From NCBI GenBank assembly GCA_023014365.1, contig JAEBUN010000026.1, positions 434,001 to 498,000 of the forward strand: a stretch of 64,000 bases of DNA, read 5' to 3'. Positions 22,470 to 33,117 of this stretch are shown here, one piece after another (within the stretch, counting starts at the first letter, position 1; each line of letters begins with the position of its first letter). The DNA comes from Lepiota brunneoincarnata (taxonomy: Eukaryota > Basidiomycota > Agaricomycetes > Agaricales > Agaricaceae). Below the pieces are notes generated by a model. It saw nothing but the letters and a program-made list of their open reading frames with translations, ran no database searches and had not been told where the DNA came from. The translations under genes and the position numbers were made by a program.

Positions 22470-23655
22470 GAAAAGATACTCCCACATGGAGAACCAATGG
22501 ATATCCAGAGAAGAACTTTACAATAATGCTGATGAATACTTGGACAAGTATAAAGAAGAACATCAACTTAACAGCAATGACCAGGAACTACCCAGAACCT
22601 ACCAGAAGCAACTTTGCTCCACTACCAAACATACTCAAAGATGTCCATGAACAACCTTGACCTCATCTGCCCCCAATCTACTCCTCCCTTCTCCACATCC
22701 TCCTCTACCTCCTCTGTCATCATTATTGATGACCCCAATATTGAACAAAACACCCCAACTCCAATTCCAAAACCATCCCCATTCACCTCCTCCAACACCT
22801 TCATCAATGTCAGAGATGAAACTCTTGACCCTAACACCACACCTGAACCAGAACCAGTAGCTGCCACTCCTATCAGATTCCACACAGCTGGAGTAAAAAC
22901 ATTTGAACAATACACAACCAGCATAGAAGACTTGCACACAATTGCAATCACCTAATTCCTCACTGACAAAGTTAACAATGCACCAATCAGTGCCTATGAC
23001 CAAGAACTATGCACCAACTATGTCTATCATGCTAAACAAACCAAACTCCTCCATGACACCCTCCAAGTCCAACAAAAATGGACCAAAAACATTGAGGAAT
23101 TCTTCCTCATACATCAAGGACTCATGTCCCAAATGCCAAGAAAGAAACAACCTAACATGGCACCCCCCAACAACAAAACCATTCCAATTCCCACATCCAG
23201 GAGAAAGAACCTTGTTGGAACTAATAACCCATTCCTTAAAATCACCACCAAACCAATTCCAACATGGAACTCCCCTGCTCCAACCCAATAAATTCCCAAT
23301 CCAAAACCAAACAACAGATCCCAATGCATTCAATGCAAACAAGTCAGACACTGGGCCATGGACTACCCCCAATTCACCTGCCTTGGCTGCAAACAATATA
23401 CCCCAGGTCACTACTCATACAACTGTATCAAATACAGATGCCTACATTGCACAGTCTTCCAACCTCACCACAAATGAACTGAATGCCCCTCCAAAGGAAC
23501 AAGGCATACTCCCTACAATAGACCAATGGCAGCATGCCCCCAAATCACCCCATCCCTCCACTACCAATATTCAGAACTCAATTACCCTGAAGAAGATGAC
23601 TACAATGATGGATACAATAATATCACCATGTCCAATATATGTGGAGAACCAGTAG
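22470..23655 (+). pseudogene. Gag-like protein with zinc knuckles of the LTR-B family
   Basis: From about 22614 the plus strand encodes a serine/proline-rich N-part (SSSTSSVIIIDDPNIEQNTP), a helical middle, and a cysteine-histidine block: CIQCKQVRHWAMDYPQF, then CLGCKQYTPGHYSYNC, then CLHCTVFQPHHK and a final CP. It ends with an acidic tyrosine-rich tail (YPEEDDYNDGYNN). A minus-strand relative at 62639-63242 has the same arrangement with better preserved knuckles. The 3' LTR-B starts 84 bp after the end, leaving no room for pol downstream. Frame changes and stops (about 22950, 23290, 23475) mark decay. I infer a gag-like RNA-binding role from the knuckles. Confidence 0.6.
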
Positions 23656-23738
23656 GAGAATTCTAACTCCACTCAAAAACACAACAGAAGGAAAAGACAT
23701 AATGGTTATAATGGAATATAACCTTAAAAGCAGGATAA

Positions 23739-24065
23739 TATTATCAGAATCCCCTTATCAGAAGTCTCACTGGAAGGAACTCTTATCAGAAGTACCAAAA
23801 GTATATAAATAGATAGAAGACTCATCACTCCAAAACAATCAGATATGCACATCAGAACAATTTATAATTAGATAGATAAGACTCTGACTCAGTATAGCTC
23901 ACTTACCTGGATCCAGTTATATATAGTAGGAGCACAGCCACACATAGTAGTATATAAGGATACTGTACCATACCTTGTATCCTTATCTTAGTGTTATACA
24001 GTTCTTGCCTCCTATACTTCTTTGCCCCTAAACTGGCTAGACTTATAGTGCTCTGTCATCTCTAA
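23739..24065 (+). repeat. LTR-B, left part, split by the CACTA-like element
   Basis: It matches LTR-B from its start (TATTATCAG, a G to A change in the first TG) to CTCTAA. The rest of the same LTR continues at 60289-60378. It is the 3' LTR of the gag-like gene that ends at 23655. Confidence 0.85.
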
Positions 24066-24078
24066 CACTGTGAGACCC
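24066..24078 (+). repeat. Left terminal inverted repeat of the CACTA-like element
   Basis: CACTGTGAGACCC, followed by AGGGGGT; the right end, read inward, is CACTGTGAGACCC followed by TAGGGGTT. The next 400 bp contain a roughly 30-base direct repeat (GGAAACTGA..GGAATCACAACC) at about 24298 and 24338, which may be subterminal transposase-binding repeats. Confidence 0.85.
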
Positions 24079-24534
24079 AGGGGGTCATGAAAAACAACCT
24101 CTGATTCCAGCATAAGGTGTGGTCAATTCCTACTATAAATAGGGATATTGGTGTTGTGGATATTCACTGATAATGTAGTAATTACGCACCTTAGTGTACT
24201 TGATTACCACACCTAATGGAGGAATATCACTATATTTAAGGTCATGAGGGGCTGTGATTCACATCAAGTTTTTAAAGGATTACAACATTTGTTCAGAAGG
24301 AAACTGACGAAAATCACAACCTTTTCTGGGAAGGAAACTGAAGGGAATCACAACCCCTGTTCTGGAGGAAATCATGCTAGTTAGTCAGTGGAAGAGACGA
24401 TGGTCTTAGTTGTCATTCTTGACTACAAAAGATGCTTAAGTCGAATGTTCAGGTGGTCAGCCCCCTCAGATGTGAGCGTGAAAAGTGTGTAATTATTGCC
24501 TATTACTAGATCAATAGGCAACAATATATCTGTA

Positions 24535-25717
24535 CTACTTCCTCCTCAACCTCTTCATCTTTCCACCACTTTCCATCACTTTTCTCTTCATCCCCACCAA
24601 AACCCCAGTATCCTCACCATCGACGCTGCCCTCTTCCTCATCATCAGCACCATTCTCTTCATTGTCATCGGTGCCACTCCCTTCCTCATCATTGGCACTG
24701 TTCTCCTCATCATTGTCAGCACCACTCTCTCCCTCGTCATGGGCACCATTCTCTTCCTCGTCATTGGTATCCCTCTCTTCCCCAGCATCGCCACCTGCCT
24801 CTCCCCCATCACTGCTTGCTCCTTCTTCACCTGCACCCTTACCACTGCTCATCCCCAGCTCTTCAAGCTTGGGAGCATTTCTGGTCCCGTTTTGATCCTT
24901 GTTAGTACCCTCATGGTCCTCACCTTCCTGAACTTGGGTGCTGTCCAGAGCGCAGAGGCTTCTGTTTCTGTTGGACCTTTTGTTTTTGAGCACTGTCCTC
25001 ATGATCTCCAGAGTAGCCCAGTTTCCTTCATAACGTCGAAGTTGTGGATGCTTAGCATGTACCTATGTGGTGTACGTAGTTCACAGTCAGGATTTAGAGG
25101 TGGTTGAGAATAAACATACAATATTTACGACCTGGGCTAAGGGAAGTGGGTCTTGACGCCTCCAATCAACTTTGCGTGGTATACATGCGTTGTCTAGGAT
25201 ATCACCAATAAATGTCTGCGACAAAAATTAGCATTGAAAGTAAAATGAGGAAGGACTTACTCAATAGTAGTTGTAGAGCGGCTTGTTGTTCTCCAAACCC
25301 ATTTTGTCTTGAAGCCTTGTAAGGCTGCCATGGGGGCAAGGGATCTGTTTCATATTTTGATCCTTGGCCTTTGAGGCACTACTTTTCTTCAACTTATCAA
25401 TCTCCGCTAAACAATGTCAGTTGTATAGATAGTACGAAGAAAATAATGGACTTACCTTCTTGTTTTGCAACCTTGGCAAGCAGGGTGGCCAGGACAGCAT
25501 TATTTGGGGTTTGGGTCTGTGCTTGAGGTGGTGTGGGCATCCTGTTCTCTTTTGGTGGGGCAGGTGCCTTCCTTGTAGGTTTTTTCGTAGCTTTTGCAGT
25601 GGCAGTGGTGGGTGTCTGTGATGATGTCGGCTGGGAGCTGGGTTTCCCACCTGTGGTGCTGATCGTCTGCCTAGCAGGCTTCTTGGAGGCACTGGTGGTT
25701 TTCTTGGTGCTGGACAT
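24535..25717 (-). CDS. Cargo protein with basic Ala/Pro-rich N-terminus and long acidic tail
   Basis: The minus-strand gene starts at the ATG at 25717 (MSSTKKTTSASKKPARQ). Exon 1 ends near 25457 at a GTAAGT donor after NAVLATLLAKVAKQE. A second exon has IPCPHGSLTRLQDKMGL and NNKPLYNYY, then a TGA just before a GTAAGT. A third has DILDNACIPRKVDWRRQDPL. The last starts with HAKHPQLRRYEGNWATLEIM and ends in a tail of repeated NDEEE-type units to 24535. The pattern (short coiled segment, HPQLRRYEGNWAT, basic end) resembles small nuclear-looking proteins I recall near basidiomycete transposons, but I cannot name a function. The TGA may be a CGA to TGA change, so the copy could be dead. Confidence 0.5.
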
Positions 25718-25729
25718 GTTCATACACAC

Positions 25730-26395
25730 TATGAATAAAGTGTGAGCAACTGCAGGAAGCAGTGTTCGACCATGAAATCCTTAAATACCTATCTGAACTT
25801 GTAATTGAATACCTCTGGAAGGTACGTTGGCAGTGTATGTGGAGGGGGCACTCGGGTGAAGGAACTTGTCATTGTCCAGTGGTGAGCTGGGGAGCATTGG
25901 AACCAGGCAGGAACATGAGCTGTGCTCGGTAAAAATGGGTCAGATGTACCAGAATGAGTCTATTATCTATTATGTCTAATTCGCATGCGTGGTGCCCTGG
26001 TGCAGTGCATCAGTGACAACATCCATGGATAACCAATACCTACAGGTCACACATTGTACTCCCATTTGTAGTGCCCTGGTGCAATGAATCATTGGTGGAT
26101 CAAAGTCCTAAGGGATAGCAGGGTGGGAGAGAATCTGAGGTGAACAAGAGCATGTGTTTTGGCTAATATAAAATAAGGACGTAAGGAATTAGGAGGCAAT
26201 AACTCACCCATATTGAATCCATTAGCTTGACTGCAGTGCTGGATCCTGCTACCACTGATGTTTGTCACTTGGGGTGTATCTGGCTATAGGTACCACTGGT
26301 CTCACGAGTCGGCAAGCTGGGTAGCCCTTTGTCGAGCCTTTGTGCATATATAAATGAGCAGTATGATGTGTCAGTGAATCCAGTTATCACTGACA
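25730..26395. other. No gene seen; likely intergenic or promoter region
   Basis: The region lies between two divergently oriented cargo genes. The only pattern noticed is a repeated phrase GTGCCCTGGTGCA(G/A)TG at about 25991 and 26071. Confidence 0.3.
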
Positions 26396-27104
26396 ATGGT
26401 CCTTTCACCCAACACACATAGCCGTGGAGCTAGTCCTTGTCAAGGAGCTTCAATATTGTCACCTGGGTCGACAACCAAAACTGAATCATCAACCAAATCG
26501 TGTGGACCATTGCCTGGGCCTTCAATTGAGACTCAACCATCGACTGAATCGTGTGAGCGGATGCCTGGGGTATGTGACTGCTCTAACCAACTTGCGCATT
26601 GGGACATGGTGGGAGTTCTGCATCCCAACCTACTGGAGCTATGCCAGCAGGCTGTGAAGAATTATGTCAACGCTATTGCCCAGGCCAGTGGAAATGGTAG
26701 GAGTACCAAATGTACTTACCATGGCAATAGCTGACAATCGGGACAAGTTTCCATGCTCGTAAGGAAAGAAGACAACTGCTCCAAAAACGTGTCAGCCAAG
26801 GTGGAAGGTGAGACAGCTTGACCTACAATGCCCCACTTTGCTGAGAAGCTCCATAGTTATCAGGCAGGTGCCAGACCATTCTGTCGCAAGTGTGAATGGG
26901 GGGCACGCTGGTATCAGCACACACGGCAATGCAGTCATCACTGAATCAAGAGGTGCCGATATGACCAAGACTGTAGCAGCTACAGATGGAAGTAATAGTA
27001 CCATTGCTGGTAGCGAAGCATCCACAAATGGTTGTAAGCGTGGGTTGGGGGAAAGTGGTGGAAGGAAATCTTGCAAGAAAAGAAAAGTGAGTAGATTGTC
27101 ATAG
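26396..27104 (+). CDS. Hypothetical cargo protein, probably spliced
   Basis: The first frame (26396-26734) contains a doubled motif, ESSTKSCGPLPG then QPSTESCERMPG, and a helical LLELCQQAVKNYVNAIAQAS. After a likely short intron, RKERRQLLQKRVSAK gives a basic stretch, and a further frame (about 26870-27104) is rich in Gly and Ser and ends with GGRKSCKKRKVSRLS, a plausible nuclear localisation signal. Codon joins are plausible but unproven. I do not recognise the family; it may be a small nuclear factor carried by the transposon. Confidence 0.35.
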
Positions 27105-27120
27105 CAGGGTTTTGTGGGAG

Positions 27121-28640
27121 CTAACCTTTGGAAAGATTAAAATAACCATCTGCATCAAGATTCATGAGGCAACACAGTCGCCCACAAAGATCTCCAAGAA
27201 GTTGAGCGGGAAAGATCATGACCAGTAGAAGCGGGAGGGATATGCATATGTAGTTACAGATGTGTCCAATTGTGCCCAGTAGTCCGCAACAAGAGTTGGC
27301 ACTTTCAGATAAGGTCTCGATCAATCGGCAATGTCTGCTTCACTAGTCATCACATATCCACTACATAAGCATTTCATCCCCTTGAGGAGAGGGGAAGGTG
27401 GTCGGGATGCGAGCACGACCATGTCCATCAGTCACTGGGCTTTAATCCTCAAGGCAAGATAGAGGGAGAAGAGGGGCAAGAGAAGGTGGAGTAAATAATT
27501 CACTGAGTATTCGCATGACACAATCTGTCCTACTTTACTGGTCCAAGGTATGTTCAGAGATGTGGGGCAGAAGAAAATGAGGCACAGAGAAGGTTTTTAT
27601 CAACCACAATTAGACTGGAACTGGAAGGGCATGGAATAAACTACAAGGAGGGGGGAAGACAAAAAGAGATGGTAAAAATGAAGAAATTTGTGTTGGATGC
27701 ATGCCTTGGTACTCGTATAGTTCAGCTGCGTACGTGTAAGTCGTGTTGAGCATGAATCAAGCCAGGCTAGTGTAGTGGTGCAGGCATCACGGTACCAGTC
27801 CAAGTATGTCGAGGTGTGTTTGTGTAAGCCTGCAGATCTGGCTTACAAGAGAGTTATGTTGCCATGTAGTTTCCATCTTCCTCCAGTGTTCCTTCTTGCT
27901 ACACTTAATCCTCCTGGTCAAGGCAACTTAAGACATTAGGGGTACAAGGTGCCTGTGGTCGTCTCCACTCGGCATTCTCTCGATCTCTCCCAGATTATAC
28001 TATAGATCTGAAGCCACATCCTTGTGTATGATAGGTGGATGTGCCTTGCCCAAGAAGACGGTTTCTCCATGTGGAAATATAGTAGGCATTTCTGCACCAA
28101 ATAGGTAAACGTAAGAATGATACAAGCATACTGAGAGTCGGGCCAGAATGGTGTATGGGGGTGCAAAAATCCAAGATCTGTTTCCTTGGGATACTGTTGC
28201 ATCATACTCTTCGCGTATATAGATCATCGTCACAAAGCCATGCCAGGGGAGTAGAAAGATCTTTGGAGATCCAAAGACCATCATCCCAAGGCCATAATGA
28301 GGAGCAGAGGTCTTCAGAGATCCAAAGACCACTACAACTCTAAAGACGAGTGTAGGTTGTTGGGTTGTTCCAACGATTGAGTCGAAGTTACAGTGATGAG
28401 GTGTTGGCATACTCACTGTTAGCATCATGCGACGAGAAATTTGTTGGAGGTCAGGTGATGTACCTGATCCGTTGATGCTGTGATCCGTTAGAGTCCCAAG
28501 CAACCACCACCACAGCTTCCCCCCAAGTCGGCAACCGCAGGCGCACATTAGTGTAAGTCAAGAAACCACTCCTCATTTTATTTGACTAATTTCTTAATAG
28601 GTATCACTGCTTCACCTGACACCCTAAGCTTGGAACCCTT
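27121..28640. other. No convincing gene
   Basis: A minus-strand open frame of 182 codons at 28000-28548 has no motif I recognise and an unremarkable composition. The phrase AGAG(A/G)TCTTTGGAGATCCAAAGACC-like appears twice near 28254 and 28310 as a short direct repeat with inner dyad symmetry. Otherwise I see nothing. Confidence 0.3.
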
Positions 28641-28759
28641 GTCTGAGGATCTCCTCGGACGTGCGGTTCAAGTCAACACCAGAGCTTTCATCTGAGGATC
28701 TCCCTGGACGAAGAGTTTGAAATATTTCTACCAGCGTTTGTCTGAGGATCTCCTTGGAC
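28641..28759. promoter_or_regulatory. Three copies of a dyad motif upstream of the large cargo gene
   Basis: GTCTGAGGATCTCCTCGGAC at 28641-28660 and related copies at about 28690-28709 and 28741-28759 share the core TCTGAGGATCTCC. The core is an inverted repeat with a TC spacer. Two better copies lie at 54535-54556 and 54594-54615, upstream of the transposase gene. Position directly before coding starts suggests protein-binding operators. Confidence 0.55.
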
Positions 28760-28760
28760 A

Positions 28761-31162
28761 TTGTCTGGCAGGATATCCATCATGTCAGGACGAGTCACCA
28801 TCGTGAATGGTGACACCTTCTATTCACCCAACAGCCAGTGCGACCTCACACTGGTGGAGGATAATACATATGAGGGCTTTCGTACATTTGTGCTAGGTAC
28901 CTCAACAGCCGAGAATTTCCAGCAACCACGATGGTGGACTGCACAAACAGAGTGGTTGAGCTGTGTCCCCACCATGCCCGTGGCTTATAGCGGTGTATTG
29001 GTAGAGTCGCTGGCTCATATCCCACAGAAATTTACCCACACAAACCCAGATGGATTTAGCTTGCCAGAACGGGTTGTTTGGCAGTGGCTAGTGATCGAGA
29101 AGAGTCTGGATGAGGTCATAGGAATTCTGAAGGCTGAGAACGGCCTGAGTTTTGTTTGTCCGTTTGCCCCTTCTAGTTTCGGGTATCATGAAAAACATGG
29201 CATGGAATCGCGTGCATGGCATCTCGCTACCAAAGCACATGACTGGTTTAGTATTTGGCTAGGCTTACTTAACTGGCAAATCCACAAGATCATTGACCCT
29301 GGCTATCATGAGGGAATCACACCCACAAAATGGGTTGTTCAGGTCGCAATGGCACGCAAGTTCAATCAGGCGCTGCTTGATAGCCTCCGGACAGCACCTC
29401 TGTTGCAGAGATACTGGGATATAAACTGAGCAGGCATGATTCTCCATCTCCTGCCCCAGCCATCGCAGCCAAGTCCTGCATATTTTGTGAATATCGGTGT
29501 CCCTGTATGGTACCATTGGAGTCTTACAATGGATCCCTCATATCCTGCACCAAGTGCCCATGAACTTCAGCTGGCGACCACTTGGATTGCAAGACCACCT
29601 CACTTCCCTGCTACTGACCACTGGCCGCTTGTCGCATTTTCTGATGTACCCCGTGAGCAGCCACTCCCATCTTCCGACGTTGACACCGGTGATGAGTTTA
29701 TGCCATGGGAATCAGACTCTTTCCAACCACAACCACCAGATGACGATTACAATATGGAAATTGATGAGCCCACAGATGGAAGCTTACTGGATGCTCGTGT
29801 GTACCTCTCCAAGGGAGGAACAGTGAGAATGGAGTGCACCAAGTCTGGGAGAAATATTTGGGAACCATTCTTCCAAGAACGTGCAGCCACTGTTGCTAAG
29901 CATAAAGAAAGAGGAACTCCACTAGATCGTCAAAAATGGGAGAACCAAGAGAGGAACCCACCCACTACTAGTGCACCTGTCTTTGTCTGGGATTGGGATT
30001 TTGATGATCCCACCAAGTTTACATGACAACTTGTGAGGAGAGATGAACGAGAGAGTATGCTTGCAGAATACAGCCCAGAGCAGAAATGATATGATGCTGT
30101 TTTCAATGAGTGGCACTGTTGCACAGAGTGGGGGAAGGATAAGGAGGATAGTGACGACAAAGACACGCATGAAATCCAGGAGATTGCTGTGAGCCCAGTT
30201 GAGATGCTTCAGAGGGGGGGAGACCAAAGTCAGGCTCCTGTGAGCACAGCCAAAATTCCTTGGGGGGAGGTGCTGGAAGTTGAGCAGTCTACGCAACTTG
30301 CTCCTGTATCAACACATCTGGCAGACAGTGACCAATTTGTAGCCGACAATTTGCGGTGTGCGACTTTGGAGATCCTTTATACCCAGTTCGGCTTCACAGT
30401 CCCTGCAGCCCTGAGTGAGAACAACGCTGTGGTTGGACCTGTGAATGGGAGGAGCTTGATTCACACTTTGGGGATTACATGGACACCTTTGGAGAGTCTG
30501 TTTTTCCCCACACCATTGGGTCAAAGATGTTTAAAGTTTCTTGCCTGTTTTTCCGAGAAGCTTCCCCCACAGCCATGTATCCAAGAGTGGGACTTAGCTG
30601 ACCCCAATCCTCACACCTTGATAAACTCGCACCAGTTGAAATTCATTCGAGTTGTAGCCAACTCACCTGATCAGATGTACATGTTTGATTTCGGATCGGA
30701 GTCCACTGTGCCCTGGAAACTTGCTGTGTATACTGCAACAGCTGCTCTTTCCATTTGCAGGATGGTGAGCAACATTAAGGAGAAAGACATGGTGCTGGAG
30801 TTGGTAATGGCTGGGACACGTTTCCGCACGCTTCAATCTGCCACTTCCCTCAGGGCCCTTCCCACAGGGGTGCTGCCTCAACCAGTATCAGTCCCGCTTC
30901 ATCTGCTAGACCACAAGTTCACTAAGACGGACTATGAATTCTACCGTCAGCAGTGTTAGATCATTCTGAAGCAGTATCGTGGTCGAGCAGCATTGTTGCG
31001 TGGGGGCTTCGTTTGTCACATTGCCCTTGACACCATTGGTATACAGGATACCCTATCTGGCCCATCAGGCAAATATCATGATGGTTCGCCCATGTATTCT
31101 GTTATGGATGCGGCAGGGAATGAGTTTTTGGATGACAAATTAAGCCAGGATGAGTTAGACGT
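28761..31162 (+). pseudogene. Large cargo gene, 5' part, split by Gypsy1
   Basis: One reading frame runs from 28761 (better start MSGRVTIVNG at 28782) to the Gypsy1 insertion and is broken by stops at 29427, 30024, about 30090 and 30957. The frame is the same on both sides of each, so this is one protein of about 800 residues so far. Visible pieces include AWHLATKAHDWFSIWLGLLN, YFVNIGVPVWYHW, an acidic stretch near 29680-29790, LKFIRVVANSPDQMYMFDFG, and YRGRAALLRGGFVCHIALD. The last resembles a C-terminal block (RGRAAL.RGG) that I recall in large uncharacterised basidiomycete proteins. Function unknown. The continuation is at 53685. Confidence 0.6.
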
Positions 31163-33007
31163 TGTTGCGCTGCAAAATCATTTCATTTGTGAAATCACTA
31201 GCTAATAAAGTAACTAACTCTCCGTTACTGAATAATATCAGTATATGGCCATGGTCAGAATACTATCTAAAATATGTGAAGGCGGACATCTCAGAAACAG
31301 AACCAGAACACCCAGACAAGTAAAAGTGATGTTAACTAACTTATGGGTGACAAGGCTATGGAAGAATGACTCTGGTATGAATGTACCTGAGCATTGTATC
31401 CGATACCGTGTTAACTAAGATATTAGTTAAGATACTCATGACTGCACAAAAAGACCCATTTCTTCGCCTCTGCCCTAGAAAGTGGACGAGTCGCAACACC
31501 TATGTCATCCGGATGGTACCTAGTCATAATAACAGGTCCAGGAGTGAATATTGACAAAAGAATGTAGGGATTAGCTGAATGCCCTGACAAGAATGTCCCC
31601 TTGAAACGGTTCTGATGATATTGAAACCTAAGGGATCGAATGGGGGTATCCCCGAGGGTACTCAGGGAAGGATGCCCCCTCATAGAAACAAAAAGAGATC
31701 AGAAATGATGAACTAGAAAATGAAGATTGATAAGAATAGAATAAGCTAATTAATTCTAGTGTTAGTCTACTACCTGAAGACTATGGAAGTGGACTTTAGA
31801 ACATTAGGGTTGAAAAGCTCAGGTGTGGAGAGTCCGAGAATAAAATAAAAACCAATAGATAAACGTTAGCGAGGAAACTCGCTAACCTGGCTGGCTGTGA
31901 TATAAATAGCCAGGCACCTAGGGAGCAAGTCCCTGAGAGCAAATTGATGTCGCTGATATCGGAACTCCTAGAATGATGCTCCTAAATGATGAGGAGACAA
32001 TAAAATGATGAAGCTGAAGGCTTGTTTCAGGTATACCCATAAGTTAATTGTATATTGTTATAAAAACTCGTCTGTAAATTACATGGGAGGCAAGAAACCG
32101 CTTGCCTATTTCCCCCCCTGATTGTATGGTTGATTAGGATAAGAATATAAAGCAATTTTACGCGATTTTCTTCGGTCATAAGACCACCAGAGACTTAAAG
32201 AGTTATACTCTTTAAAACCAGACCCTTTGAAACGATTGAGATATTGACAGACCCTTCTGCTTGACTTGAGAACTGAATACGAGTTGCTACGCCTCTTCGG
32301 TTCTTAAGTAGAAAAGTTCACTAACTTCCGTTTCTTTGGGTTCCTCTTAGAGGCCTTGCCTCAGAAGTATACCATTGAATTGTAGAGCTGTTTAATTGAG
32401 AAGCGAACATAGTACGCTAGGGCCCATTGAAAACGCTGTCCACTAGGTCTATCTAGTTTAAAGATACTTACTGCAGGAGCTCGCTAGAAGCCTGTTTCGC
32501 TGAGTGGTATAAAAGTTTTATTGCCTTGTTCAGAAGCTGTAGTGCGCTAGGGCCTGTTAGATAACGCCATCCGCTAGGCCTACTAGCTTAAAGACACTTA
32601 CTGCAGGAGCTTGTCAAAAGCCTGTCTCGCTGGGTAGTGTAAATTTACAGTATTGTCAAGAGAAAAGGACGTAGTATGCTAGGGCCCATTAGAACATGTT
32701 GTCTGCTAGGTCTACGGAGGTTCACTGATTGCGAAAGCTTGCATTTTGCCTGACTTATCGAATCGTGAAGATATTAGTTAACATATTATATAGCAACGAC
32801 CGTCAAAAGTTCCCATTGTATTCAGATAGAACAACTGTCTGTCTAGTTGGAGACTAAGAGAATAACGTACCAAAACCCTAAAAACACTAGAATTGAATAT
32901 ATTTCTGGAGATCTGTGACAACCTCTCCCCCACGAACTTATAAAGTCGGAATTAGCGAACCTGTTAACAAACTTCGTTTTCAATCTCGTAAAGTAATCCG
33001 CATTTCA
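31163..33007 (+). repeat. Gypsy1 5' LTR
   Basis: 1845 bp, from TGTTGCGCTGC to CCGCATTTCA. It includes a GGTC-ATAA-GACC hairpin (32174-32185) followed by CACCAGAGAC, and three imperfect 130-bp tandem units beginning AGT(A/G)(C/T)GCTAGGGCC at 32411, 32541 and 32673. It is preceded by ACGT. It replaces the Gypsy1-target frame DELDV with unrelated codons. Confidence 0.95.
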
Positions 33008-33009
33008 TC

Positions 33010-33026
33010 TGGAGCCCACCACGAGG
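33010..33026 (+). promoter_or_regulatory. Gypsy1 primer binding site
   Basis: TGGAGCCCACCACGAGG starts two bases after the LTR end, the usual place for a site complementary to a tRNA 3' end (TGG pairs with CCA). The tRNA identity was not assigned. Confidence 0.6.
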
Positions 33027-33117
33027 GGGAGTTCAGAGATTCAGAAACCTTGATTCTATTTTTAAATTATCAAAAATAACAAAAACGTCTTTTGGTCAAG
33101 GACCAGAAATATCTACG

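Noticed and set aside
22622..23411. Cysteine/glycine/tryptophan-rich proteins on the minus strand
   Set aside because: They are antisense frames of the proline/asparagine-rich gag-like gene, which has zinc knuckles shared with 62639-63242.
24496..25107. Hydrophobic, membrane-like protein of 203 residues on the plus strand
   Set aside because: It is the exact antisense of the acidic repeat tail of the minus-strand cargo gene; GAA/GAT-rich codons read backwards give Phe, Ile and Leu.
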